Positions 9,190 to 16,490 of a stretch of 64,000 nt of DNA are shown here, one piece after another. How positions within the stretch are numbered: position 1 is the stretch's first letter; each line of letters starts with the position of its first letter. Position numbers and translations under genes: made by a program. The notes beneath the pieces are model-generated. The model did no database searches. It worked only from the letters and a program-made list of their open reading frames with translations, and had not been told where the DNA came from. The DNA is from Cyanobacteria bacterium SIG28 (GTDB lineage: Bacteria; Cyanobacteriota; Vampirovibrionia; Gastranaerophilales; Gastranaerophilaceae), in contig SUTU01000008.1 in the NCBI GenBank assembly GCA_015152525.1, positions 48,112 to 112,111 of the forward strand, written 5' to 3'.

Positions 9190-9590
9190 TCTTTAATCTG
9201 AAATATACATTTTACACAATGAGCCTTTGGTTGCAATACAGGATTATCCTCTAAATCATACATCCTTGCTACTCTCGTAACCAAAGGTTCTCTGCATAAA
9301 GGACATCTAAGATTAGTTTCACGTCTTAAGATTTTAGCTTTCAAAGCATCCAATTCTTCTTCCGAAACAACTTGAAACTCGTAAGAACGTTCATATTTTT
9401 TTATATCAGCAGGTGAACATTTTAGAACTCTTGCTAATTTTTGACGTTGAGTTACTGATAGAAAAAGTTCTTTACCTGATTCAATTTCTTCCAGAACTTC
9501 AATTTCAATATTTGCTTTTTCAGCAAGCCCATATATTGAATAACCGGCTTTTTCTCTTCTTGTTTGTATAAATTCCGCTAAACTTGTCAT
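9186..9590 (-). CDS. XRE-type HTH protein with C-terminal zinc ribbon
   Basis: 134 residues. Residues 1-60 form an XRE helix-turn-helix (LAEFIQTRREKAGYSIYGLAEKANIEIEVLEEIESG). The C-terminal part has paired cysteines, CPLC at 96-99 and CVKC at 125-128, typical of a zinc ribbon. The start is ATG 9590: an extended -10 (TGG TATAAA) ends exactly six bases before it, so the message should begin at the start codon; the longer reading to 9629 starts upstream of the promoter. Likely a transcription regulator, possibly responding to metal or redox state through the ribbon, which is only a guess. Confidence 0.78.
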   Translation of the reverse strand: MTSLAEFIQTRREKAGYSIYGLAEKANIEIEVLEEIESGKELFLSVTQRQKLARVLKCSPADIKKYERSYEFQVVSEEELDALKAKILRRETNLRCPLCREPLVTRVARMYDLEDNPVLQPKAHCVKCIFQIKD

Positions 9591-9596
9591 AGGTAA

Positions 9597-9605
9597 TTTA
9601 TACCA
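9597..9605 (-). promoter_or_regulatory. Extended -10 promoter of the HTH/zinc-ribbon gene (leaderless)
   Basis: On the minus strand TGG TATAAA (9605-9597) is followed by exactly six bases and then the ATG at 9590, so the predicted +1 is the A of the start codon. No -35 match is visible, which is usual for extended -10 promoters. Confidence 0.65.
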
Positions 9606-9663
9606 TAAAATCAGCACTTTTGGCGCCAATTGTAAACATTTGTAACAATATTAGTAAAAACAT

Positions 9664-9690
9664 TAAAGTTTTAGAAAAATATGCCGTAAT
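9664..9690 (+). promoter_or_regulatory. Sigma-28 (FliA)-type promoter
   Basis: TAAAGTTT at 9664-9671 matches the FliA -35 consensus perfectly. After exactly 11 bases comes GCCGTAAT (9683-9690), which keeps the GCCG core of the GCCGATAA -10. It lies 33 bp before the coiled-coil protein gene at 9724. A FliA-like sigma factor is encoded at 57395. Confidence 0.65.
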
Positions 9691-9723
9691 ACATGTCAAG
9701 CAAAAGGAAAAGGAGACGCCGTC

Positions 9724-10713
9724 ATGGGTTTGGCAGCATCACAAGCAAGGTTATTGAGTTTAATAGCTAAGCAATCAAATCTCGAATATCAAGGGCAACA
9801 GATAAACAATGAAAGAACTGTTTTATCTCAACAAGTTACTGATTTGTATAACAGCCTATTAGCGTTAGATGTGCCAACACCTCCAAGCACACAGGAATTT
9901 ACGAAGGTAGAGTATTCAGGTGATGACGGGGCAACACATTTTACAATCGGTACAATTAAACCATCCGGTGAAAAATACTTAGTTGAAATTAAAACAGAAC
10001 AAACAGGTGGAACTTTATCTGCAAACTATGGTACTTCTGTGGTAGAGAAAGATGAAAACGGTAAAATTCTAACAATCCAAGGTAAAGATGCTTATACTTG
10101 GGCAGAAGCTATGGCAGAAGAACCGGGTTTTGACTGGGGCAAGTACGAACAAGCTGTAAGAAATACTTATACAACAGGTGATGAAGCAAATTCAATTGAT
10201 AAAGATGATTTTTATGTATTCTTTGTAGTTTCAGACACCGGTGTTAAACAGCCTCAATTTGCATTTGCTGAAGATGTAAACTCTCAAGACGGTTACGCAA
10301 AAGTTTATTCATACCAAGCAAATGGTCAATTTACTCACTCAGAACAAATTGATGAATGCTTGCTAGAATTCGATACTTCAGGTAGAATTATAAAAATCAG
10401 TATCCCACATAGAGATTTTGCTACCGGTAAAATTGTTTCATACCAAGAAGTTCCATTAAAAGCAAGCCAAGTAACAGACGAGTTAGCATACGAAGATGCA
10501 TTTGCTCAATACGAGTATGCAATGTATCAATATGATAAAAAACAAGAAGAAATAACAGCTCAAACACAAGTTATTCAACAAATGGACAGAAACTTAGAAT
10601 TAAAATTAACAAGACTTGATAACGAAAGAACTCAAATCACAACAGAAATTGAAGCTCTTGATAAAGTTATCAACGATAATATTGAAAAATCTTATAAGAC
10701 ATTTAGTGGTTAG
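9724..10713 (+). CDS. Coiled-coil protein with axial-protein-like termini, possible export substrate
   Basis: 329 residues with no signal peptide. The amino terminus MGLAASQARLLSLIAKQSN followed by an E-Y-Q-G-Q-Q-I-N segment (about 1-45) and the carboxyl terminus (about 255-329, ending in NIEKSYKTFSG) are heptad-rich coiled-coil regions, with an acidic, probably folded middle (50-250). Two terminal helices around a variable core is the plan of flagellar and type III axial or hook-associated proteins. The MGLAASQAR start is one I associate with a protein group common in gut Melainabacteria, without known function. It has a strong SD (AGGAG) and a sigma-28-type promoter. I infer a substrate of the FlhB-containing export system; the sequence alone does not prove it. 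Confidence 0.6.
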   Translation: MGLAASQARLLSLIAKQSNLEYQGQQINNERTVLSQQVTDLYNSLLALDVPTPPSTQEFTKVEYSGDDGATHFTIGTIKPSGEKYLVEIKTEQTGGTLSANYGTSVVEKDENGKILTIQGKDAYTWAEAMAEEPGFDWGKYEQAVRNTYTTGDEANSIDKDDFYVFFVVSDTGVKQPQFAFAEDVNSQDGYAKVYSYQANGQFTHSEQIDECLLEFDTSGRIIKISIPHRDFATGKIVSYQEVPLKASQVTDELAYEDAFAQYEYAMYQYDKKQEEITAQTQVIQQMDRNLELKLTRLDNERTQITTEIEALDKVINDNIEKSYKTFSG

Positions 10714-10754
10714 AAAAGTATCCCCTGTTAAGGGACATTATAGTCGAAATAGAT

Positions 10755-10785
10755 CGAGAGCCCCGATGAGGGGCTCTCGGGTTTT
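10755..10785 (+). terminator. Intrinsic terminator of the coiled-coil gene
   Basis: A perfect 10-bp G+C-rich stem (CGAGAGCCCC / GGGGCTCTCG) with loop GATGA is followed by GGTTTT. Its right half is also the start of the first 80-bp repeat unit. Confidence 0.8.
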
Positions 10786-11105
10786 GAATACTTACTTGTA
10801 GATACTCTTTATCCTTGGCAAAATGTTACGTGCGTAGCACCCCCGATGAGGGGCCCTCTGGTTTTGAATACTTACTTGTAGATACTCTTTACCCTTGGCA
10901 AAATGTTACGTGCGTAGCACCCCCGAAGAGGGGCTCTCGGCTTTTGAATACTTACTTGTAGATACTCTTTACCCTTGGCAAAATGTTACGTGCGTAGCAC
11001 CCCCGATGAGGGGCTCTCGGCTTTTGAATACTTACTTGTAGATACTCTTTACCCTTGGCAAAATGTTACGTGCGTAGCACCCCCGATGAGGGGCTCTCGG
11101 CTTTT
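10761..11105. repeat. 80-bp tandem repeat array (4 full units plus a partial fifth)
   Basis: Units begin at 10761, 10841, 10921, 11001 and 11081, exactly 80 bp apart, and differ at only a few positions (for example CCCCGATGAG against CCCCGAAGAG). Each unit holds a CCCC-GATGA-GGGG hairpin, a run GGTTTT or GGCTTTT, the segment GAATACTTACTTGTAGATAC and a small palindrome TACGTGCGTA. Only the first copy has the full terminator stem; later copies keep the inner 4-5 bp. No ORF spans the array. The 441 bp between 10713 and 11155 hold nothing else except this array and the terminators at either end. Confidence 0.95.
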
Positions 11106-11110
11106 TACTT

Positions 11111-11133
11111 AAAAAGGTAGACTGAAGTCTACC
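11111..11133 (-). terminator. Intrinsic terminator of the FAD dehydrogenase gene
   Basis: On the minus strand GGTAGACT-TC-AGTCTACC (11133-11116) is followed directly by TTTTT, an 8-bp stem and U-run placed 22 bp after the stop codon. Confidence 0.75.
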
Positions 11134-11154
11134 CTACAGTGCTTACATTTACCC

Positions 11155-12531
11155 CTATCCTCTTGCACAAATAGTTTGAGCAACATAAACCCCAGAAGCG
11201 GAAGCTTGTATTAAACCTCTAGTAACACCGGCACCATCACCAATTGTAAATAGGTTTTTAACACCTTCTGTCTCAAGTTCATTTGTTAATTTAACTCTTG
11301 CAGAATAGAATTTAACTTCAATACCGTATAACAGAGTATAGCGTGAAGCAGTTCCCGGTGCAATTTTATCAAGCGCAAACAGCATTTCTATAATACTCTT
11401 CATCTGCCTGTACGGAATTACCAAGCTCAAATCACCAGGTGTAGCGCAAGTGAGTGTCGGTTCAATTATACTTGATTTAATTCTGTCTGGCGTAGAACGT
11501 CTGCCTTCAAGTAAATCCCCAAACCTTTGAACAAGTATTCCGCCAGCCAACATATTAGCAAGACTAGCAATATGCTGACCATATGCAATAGGCTCCTTGA
11601 ATGGTTCGGTAAACTTCTTACTTACTAAAAGCGCAAAATTGGTATTTTTTGTTTTGATATTTGCATAACTATGCCCATTAACAGTCGCAATACCATTATA
11701 ATTTTCCTGAACAACTTCACCGTTAGGATTCATACAAAAAGTTCTAACTTCATCCCCGAATGTAGGTGAATGATATACGAGCTTTGATTCATACAATTTA
11801 TCAGTTAACGGTGCAAATACCGGCGCAGGAAGTTCAACACGCACCCCGATATCTACCGCATTATTAACCATGCCTATTTTATTTTTGGCAAATTCATGAG
11901 TAAGCCAGTCAGCTCCTTCTCTTCCCGGTGCAATAATTGTGTATTCTGCTTTAATTGTTTCGCCATTGTCAAGTACAATACCTTTTACTTGTTCACATTC
12001 CACAATAAGACTTTGGGCTGCAACATTGTTTAAAATAGTAATTTTATCACTCAAATAGTCTTGCATATGTTTCAGAACATCAAGACTTCTTTCTGTTCCA
12101 AGGTGTCTTACAGGCGAATGAACAAGTTTTAATTCAGCTAAAGCGGCTTGTCTTTCAATTTCATGGAACACTTCCATATTTGTACCGAATAGCTCATCAG
12201 TAGCACCGTGTTCTAAGTATAAATCGTCTGCATATTTGATATATTCTTCAACCTTTTCTCTTGGCATATAATCGACTAAGTGTCCGCCAACATCAGGCGT
12301 AAGAGTAAGTTTACCATCAGAGAAGGCACCTGCACCACCCCAACCGCAAAGTAAACCGCAACGTTTACAGTTAACACACTTAGGTGATCCGTTTCTTATC
12401 GGACAAATTCTTTTTTCAATTTTTTGACCTTTTTCAATAAGAATAACATTCCATTCAGGTCTTAATTTAACAATTTCTAAAGCCGTAAAAATTCCTGCCG
12501 GTCCGGCACCTATGATTGCAACATTGTACAT
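11155..12531 (-). CDS. FAD-dependent dehydrogenase (COG2509-like)
   Basis: A 458-residue flavoprotein with an N-terminal Rossmann motif (VAIIGAGPAGIFTALEI, residues 4-20) and a C-terminal FAD-binding segment GDGAGVTRGLIQASASG. Between them, residues about 43-75 carry a cysteine-rich stretch (CPI, CVNCKRC, LLCGWGGAGAFSDGK) that could bind a metal or cluster. The overall pattern fits the uncharacterised FAD-dependent dehydrogenases of COG2509; substrate unknown. A GGGGTG element sits ahead of the ATG. It is monocistronic, divergent from the 51-residue peptide gene and ends at a terminator next to the 80-bp array. Confidence 0.82.
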   Translation of the reverse strand: MYNVAIIGAGPAGIFTALEIVKLRPEWNVILIEKGQKIEKRICPIRNGSPKCVNCKRCGLLCGWGGAGAFSDGKLTLTPDVGGHLVDYMPREKVEEYIKYADDLYLEHGATDELFGTNMEVFHEIERQAALAELKLVHSPVRHLGTERSLDVLKHMQDYLSDKITILNNVAAQSLIVECEQVKGIVLDNGETIKAEYTIIAPGREGADWLTHEFAKNKIGMVNNAVDIGVRVELPAPVFAPLTDKLYESKLVYHSPTFGDEVRTFCMNPNGEVVQENYNGIATVNGHSYANIKTKNTNFALLVSKKFTEPFKEPIAYGQHIASLANMLAGGILVQRFGDLLEGRRSTPDRIKSSIIEPTLTCATPGDLSLVIPYRQMKSIIEMLFALDKIAPGTASRYTLLYGIEVKFYSARVKLTNELETEGVKNLFTIGDGAGVTRGLIQASASGVYVAQTICARG

Positions 12532-12682
12532 ACTCCAACACCCCTTTTAGCTGTATTACTTACTAACAATACACCAAACAAAGCTATAAATCAAATTTTT
12601 ACACGTCATTATTTAGTGTTACAAAAGCATAATACTTAAGAATGATTTTTTAAAATTAGTTAAAAAAACGTAATATATTCAT

Positions 12683-12710
12683 TGCACTAACCCCAAAAAC
12701 ATGCTAGAAT
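12683..12710 (+). promoter_or_regulatory. Promoter of the 51-aa peptide gene
   Basis: -35 TTGCAC at 12683-12688, 16-bp spacer, -10 TAGAAT at 12705-12710. The predicted +1 is about 12717, giving an untranslated leader of about 94 bases that contains a small CGTC-GAAA-GACG hairpin. The remaining intergenic sequence back to 12531 shows nothing I recognise. Confidence 0.55.
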
Positions 12711-12810
12711 AAACACATAGTGTAGGTTTTAAAATTTAACTGAACAACCCGTCGAAAGACGTTATTTATATAAAATTATGTGCTACTTATAAATATGGGA
12801 GGAAACGCCA

Positions 12811-12966
12811 ATGACCGTTACCGCAAGTGAAGTTAAAAAGACAAAAAAGTCTACATTTAATGATGAGTTTGAAAACTATTTAAAGAAACAACAAATCAAG
12901 ACAACATTCAATGGTTCAGAAGTTGAATCTTTTTCTTGGTATAAAAAAGCTTTAGGATTAGCTTAA
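12811..12966 (+). CDS. Small protein (51 aa), unknown function
   Basis: A short frame with strong expression signals: a GGGAGG ribosome site at 12798-12803, a sigma-70 promoter and a 94-base leader upstream, and a 16-bp terminator hairpin downstream. The product begins MTVTASEVKKTKKSTFNDEF and ends SWYKKALGLA; it is highly charged with no membrane segment or cysteine. I recognise no family. The quality of the signals suggests a well expressed small protein rather than a chance ORF. The alternative is that the transcript is a structured RNA and the frame is incidental, which the SD argues against. Confidence 0.68.
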   Translation: MTVTASEVKKTKKSTFNDEFENYLKKQQIKTTFNGSEVESFSWYKKALGLA

Positions 12967-13026
12967 AAATTGTTGAATAAAAAAACAATAAGTTGAGGGA
13001 ATCTTTTTCCCTATCAGACAGACTTA

Positions 13027-13063
13027 AGCGAGGCGAAATTTCTTTCAGAAATTTCGCCTCGCT
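13027..13063. terminator. Strong intrinsic terminator between convergent genes
   Basis: A perfect 16-bp stem (AGCGAGGCGAAATTTC and its complement) with a TTTCA loop. It sits between the 51-residue peptide gene and the convergent membrane-protein gene and may serve both. A weaker GGGAA/TTCCC hairpin lies just upstream near 12997. Confidence 0.85.
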
Positions 13064-13072
13064 ATTTGAATA

Positions 13073-13780
13073 TTAATCATAAGCAGTTGCTGTACCGGCT
13101 TCATTACCTGATACCATCAAAGCAAGCGGTATAACCCTGCCTAAAACTTTAACAGGTTTTGCATCAGATATTAAGTTCGCTGCAACCACAACGTCATCTA
13201 AATGTGCCGGCAAATCTGTTAATTCAACGCCACGTTCCTTAGAATTATCTTGGAACAAGAAATTACAGACTTTGTTCATAACGATATTTGCCAAGAAAAT
13301 TCCTGCAGTAACACCCAAAAGTCCGGCAATGGCTTTTTGTGTTGGTCCTGATTTTTCGAAAACATTGTCAACAAGTGCACCTACCGTTAAAATAGGAATG
13401 GCAATATTTCCAAAGTGCATCAAAGTTTCTCTGTTCTTAGCTTTCCGGTTTTCTTTATTTTTGTCGATCATATACCCGCCGGCAAGCCCACCTAAACAGC
13501 TTCCGGCACCAATAGTTATAACTTCTTTCTCTTTATATTTTACATTAGCTAAATAAGATTTTTTAATATTTTTAAACATTTTCTCAGGCTTTAAAGAATA
13601 TCCGGCTCTTTTTGCAAGTATAGCTGTTGAAGCGGCTACACCCAAAGCTGTTGTTGCCATTACCGTAGCTTTTTGTTTTTTTGTATAATAATCGGAAGAT
13701 CTACTCTTATGCTCAAAAGCCGGCGCAAAACTTGCGTCGTAGTTCGTAAACATATAATTACATTTAGGTGTTACTTGCAT
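13073..13780 (-). CDS. Hypothetical integral membrane protein (235 aa)
   Basis: No family recognised. After a polar N-terminal segment (MQVTPKCNYMFTNYDASFAPAF, lacking a signal peptide) come about four hydrophobic, Gly/Ala-rich stretches: roughly 38-58, 92-108, 126-142 and 150-172, the second and fourth resembling glycine-zipper helices (GAGSCLGGLAGGYMID). The carboxyl third is soluble until a last hydrophobic piece near 215-228. The ATG has GGAAGG seven bases upstream. It is convergent with the 51-residue peptide gene. Confidence 0.68.
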   Translation of the reverse strand: MQVTPKCNYMFTNYDASFAPAFEHKSRSSDYYTKKQKATVMATTALGVAASTAILAKRAGYSLKPEKMFKNIKKSYLANVKYKEKEVITIGAGSCLGGLAGGYMIDKNKENRKAKNRETLMHFGNIAIPILTVGALVDNVFEKSGPTQKAIAGLLGVTAGIFLANIVMNKVCNFLFQDNSKERGVELTDLPAHLDDVVVAANLISDAKPVKVLGRVIPLALMVSGNEAGTATAYD

Positions 13781-13843
13781 TTTGAACCTTCCGATAAGAT
13801 AAAAACACCTAAAAAGAAAAATTGCGCATAACTTATAATAACT

Positions 13844-14320
13844 TTACACAATTGGAGAATAAAATTTTGAAATTTCTTCAAAATATCTTTCTAAAGCCTT
13901 ATAACCGTTATATATTTCATTCGTAATAGAAGCATATCTGCTTGCAACAATATATTTAAGCTCCTTACAACGAATTTGAAGCAACATGTCAGCTTCTTTT
14001 CTTAATAATTCATTAGATGAAGTTGACCATTTTTTTAGGTATGACAACTCGTCATTAATTTGTTTAATTGTTGAAAATTCAAGAGTATTAAAATCGTATT
14101 TTTGAAGAAGTTGTCTTTCTGTGTTGTTAATTCGACTTTGAACTGCTTGAAATCTATAAACACGTTTTATGATAACATAATTATCAGCGACACGACGATG
14201 AGAATAAGGAACAGAACTCTTAGCTAAAAGTGCCGAAGTTGACAGCGCTGTAAACGCATCTTCATCACTAGAAAAAGTGCTTTGCACCGGATATACAGTT
14301 TCAATCTTCTTACTTACCAC
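13844..14320 (-). CDS. Hypothetical helical protein (158 aa)
   Basis: No family recognised; the protein is predicted mostly helical, with a coiled-coil-like middle and no membrane segment. The start needs choosing. The longest frame begins with TTG at 14377, but that lies upstream of the predicted transcription start near 14350. ATG 14344 has only a poor ribosome site. GTG 14320 has a perfect AAAGGAG six bases upstream, so I use it; the encoded protein then begins VVSKKIETVYPVQS. It is transcribed away from yqeG's 3' end on the same strand and probably has its own promoter. Confidence 0.62.
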   Translation of the reverse strand: MVSKKIETVYPVQSTFSSDEDAFTALSTSALLAKSSVPYSHRRVADNYVIIKRVYRFQAVQSRINNTERQLLQKYDFNTLEFSTIKQINDELSYLKKWSTSSNELLRKEADMLLQIRCKELKYIVASRYASITNEIYNGYKALERYFEEISKFYSPIV

Positions 14321-14356
14321 AGCAATCTCCTTTATCCTTTTCATCAACCTAAGAAA

Positions 14357-14385
14357 ATCATATCCGAATTTTGTCAAATTGTCAT
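14357..14385 (-). promoter_or_regulatory. Promoter of the 158-aa helical protein gene
   Basis: On the minus strand: -35 ATGACA (14385-14380), 17-bp spacer, -10 TATGAT (14362-14357); each box matches 5 of 6 consensus bases. Predicted +1 near 14350. Confidence 0.5.
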
Positions 14386-14417
14386 TAAAATTGTAACGAA
14401 TATTTACATTAATATTT

Positions 14418-14894
14418 TTAATGTCTAATTGTGCTTCTTTCTAATGCTCTTACAAATTTTGTTGGCAAGTTTTCTTGCGAATTAATTGAACCAACCAAAA
14501 TTGTTTTGCAGCCTAAAAGCTTTCCTGCCAAAATATCAGTCAAAGGTCTATCGCCTACCATAACAGCTTCTTTAGGATCAATATTTACTGATTTTAAATA
14601 TTCACCCATAACTTTTGGGCTTGGCTTATTAGCTCTGCCAACAACCTTACAAGGAGCAATTTTATTAGCATTTTCAATATATGTATCATTTTTATTATTC
14701 GAAATAATCGCTACTTCAAAATCATTTATAAAATTTTTGAACCACTCTAAAGTTTCCGGCAAAAACTTTGCTGATTTTGACACCATAACAGTGCTATCCA
14801 AATCAAACATCAAGCATTTTATGCCTTGTTGTTTAAGCGCTTCAAAATCAATATCGTAAACATTTTTTAGATTATAATCAGGTTTTAAAAACAT
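14418..14894 (-). CDS. yqeG: YqeG-family HAD phosphatase
   Basis: A 158-residue HAD superfamily (class IIIA) phosphatase. Motif I is FDLDST with nucleophile D31 and D33; motif II is the ISNN serine; the acidic motif is VGDRPLTDILAG. Length and motifs fit the YqeG group of phosphatases (related to mitochondrial phosphatidylglycerophosphate phosphatases), so dephosphorylation of a phospholipid precursor or another small phosphate is likely, not proven here. It lies 20 bp behind the U32 peptidase gene and is probably co-transcribed with it. Confidence 0.88.
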   Translation of the reverse strand: MFLKPDYNLKNVYDIDFEALKQQGIKCLMFDLDSTVMVSKSAKFLPETLEWFKNFINDFEVAIISNNKNDTYIENANKIAPCKVVGRANKPSPKVMGEYLKSVNIDPKEAVMVGDRPLTDILAGKLLGCKTILVGSINSQENLPTKFVRALERSTIRH

Positions 14895-14914
14895 TTTTCC
14901 ACTCTCTTTAAAGT

Positions 14915-16180
14915 TTAACTACACGCACATTTTGCAACTTCATTCACACCATTTTTTATTCCAACAGTTCGAACAAGCGCATATTCAAAATTCTTTGGTT
15001 CAACTGAGAATTTAACCCATAATTCATTGTTTGTATTCGCAAGCTCTAAGACTTCGTCTTTATCATTTTTTATCTCAAGAACTTGAGTTACAAATTTTTC
15101 ATCCGGAGTAATTATCTCAATGTCTTCATTTTTATTGAACTTATTTTTGGTCTTTATCTTATACCAATCGTCTTTTTTATCCCAAATTTCGCACAAAAAA
15201 TCAGCTCCTGCCAAGCCCTTTGAAATATCATAGCTATAACCGTCTTTTGGATATCCTTCGCCCAAATAAAAACCTGTTGTATAACCTCTGTTTCCAACTT
15301 TCAAAAGTTCTTCAAAATAAGGTTGCATATCGGCATTGGGATTGTTCCAAACCATATCAATAGCTTCTCTATAAGCTTTTGCAACTGCTGAAACATAGTA
15401 TAAACTTTTAGTTCTGCCTTCTACTTTGAAAGAATCAATACCTGCATCAATCATTTCTTTTAAGTGTTTTACCAAGCATAAATCTTTAGTAGAAAGTATA
15501 TGCGTGCCTTTTGAATTTTCTTCAATCTCGTAATATTGCCCAGGGCGAGTTTCCTCAACAAGTTTGTAACTCCAACGACAAGGTTGAGAACAGTTGCCGG
15601 AATTAGCTTTTCTTTCGCCATCGGTCATGTAATCGCTTAACAAACAACGACCAGAGAAAGAAACGCATTGTGCACCATGGATAAAGCATTCTAATTCCAT
15701 ATCAGGAACTTTATTTTTTATCTCAGCTACATCTTTAATTGGTAGCTCTCTTGCCAAGATTGCACGAGTTGCACCCATATCCTGCCAAAAACGTACCGCT
15801 TCATAGTTTAAAATATTAGCTTGTGTAGAAACATGAATTTCAGTATTTGGCATATGTTTTTTAGCTAATCGCATAATTCCTACATCACTAATAATTAATG
15901 CATCAGGATTAGACTCAACTATTCTGTCCATACAAGCTTCTAAATTTTTAATATCGTTGTTGAATGCAAAAATATTTAGTGTTAAATAAGCTTTTGCACC
16001 CATTTGATGAGCGGTATCAATCGCTAATTTTAAGTTGTCAAGCGTGATTAATTCGCCCTTTCGCATTGCTCTAAGGCTGAAATCCACTACACCCAAATAT
16101 ACGGCATCGGCACCGTATTTTACCGCATATTTCAATTTTTCAACGTTGCCTGCAGGCATTAATAATTCTGGCTTTATCAT
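14915..16180 (-). CDS. U32-family peptidase / tRNA or rRNA hydroxylation protein
   Basis: 421 residues with the U32 hallmarks: MPAGNVEKLKYAVKYGADAVYLG at the N-terminus, and a four-cysteine Fe-S-like set in ECFIHGAQCVSFSGRCLLSDY and NSGNCSQPCRW, followed by SFKVEGRTKSLYYV. Family members such as TrhP and RlhA act in prephenate-dependent hydroxylation of tRNA U34 or of 23S rRNA; the arrangement here resembles the TrhP/YegQ branch. The carboxyl domain (about 330-421) is a beta-rich addition. The start codon sits exactly six bases after an extended -10 box and has no SD, so translation is probably leaderless. It is the first gene of a pair with yqeG. Confidence 0.87.
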   Translation of the reverse strand: MIKPELLMPAGNVEKLKYAVKYGADAVYLGVVDFSLRAMRKGELITLDNLKLAIDTAHQMGAKAYLTLNIFAFNNDIKNLEACMDRIVESNPDALIISDVGIMRLAKKHMPNTEIHVSTQANILNYEAVRFWQDMGATRAILARELPIKDVAEIKNKVPDMELECFIHGAQCVSFSGRCLLSDYMTDGERKANSGNCSQPCRWSYKLVEETRPGQYYEIEENSKGTHILSTKDLCLVKHLKEMIDAGIDSFKVEGRTKSLYYVSAVAKAYREAIDMVWNNPNADMQPYFEELLKVGNRGYTTGFYLGEGYPKDGYSYDISKGLAGADFLCEIWDKKDDWYKIKTKNKFNKNEDIEIITPDEKFVTQVLEIKNDKDEVLELANTNNELWVKFSVEPKNFEYALVRTVGIKNGVNEVAKCACS

Positions 16181-16186
16181 ACGCTA

Positions 16187-16195
16187 ATTGTAACA
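16187..16195 (-). promoter_or_regulatory. Extended -10 promoter of the U32 gene (leaderless)
   Basis: Minus strand TGT TACAAT (16195-16187), then six bases, then ATG at 16180; the predicted +1 is the A of the start codon. Confidence 0.65.
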
Positions 16196-16295
16196 TAAAC
16201 ATCTTAAACAGTTTTAAATTTTTAAGTTAAGTTTTGTTAACAAAATCATCAATTTGTATGATTTTATTTTTAAAAACTACTGCTAATATATACCT

Positions 16296-16368
16296 ATACT
16301 CCTTAAAAAACGACGATACACATATCCCTAATCAACAGCTATGCACGAGATTCGTTCATAGCTTTTTC
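16296..16368 (+). ncRNA. Candidate small RNA upstream of the VKOR gene
   Basis: In the 310-bp gap between divergent genes, an extended -10 (TGC TAATAT, 16281-16289) could start a transcript near 16296, and an intrinsic terminator follows: AGCTATG (16337-16343) pairs with CATAGCT (16357-16363) and runs into TTTTT. No ORF lies between them and the VKOR gene has its own promoter further on. This would be an RNA of about 73 bases. There is no good -35 box, so confidence is low. Confidence 0.3.
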
Positions 16369-16426
16369 TTTTAATAACACTTTCTGACTAGGTATATTAG
16401 GTTTGTATAAGTTGGTAAATATAATA

Positions 16427-16454
16427 TTGAAAAAATATTGTTATATACTAGAAT
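16427..16454 (+). promoter_or_regulatory. Promoter of the VKOR-DsbA / queH operon
   Basis: -35 TTGAAA (16427-16432), 16-bp spacer, -10 TAGAAT (16449-16454). The transcript would carry a leader of about 30 bases with GGGAG ahead of the ATG. Confidence 0.5.
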
Positions 16455-16490
16455 TGGTATATAGATTAATCCGGTTAGGGAGTTGACTTT

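Noticed and set aside
10761-11105. CRISPR array
   Set aside because: The 80-bp units are contiguous with no unique spacers between repeats, and no cas genes are near.
14431-14859. 142-codon plus-strand ORF opposite yqeG
   Set aside because: Antisense shadow of a clearly conserved HAD phosphatase gene.
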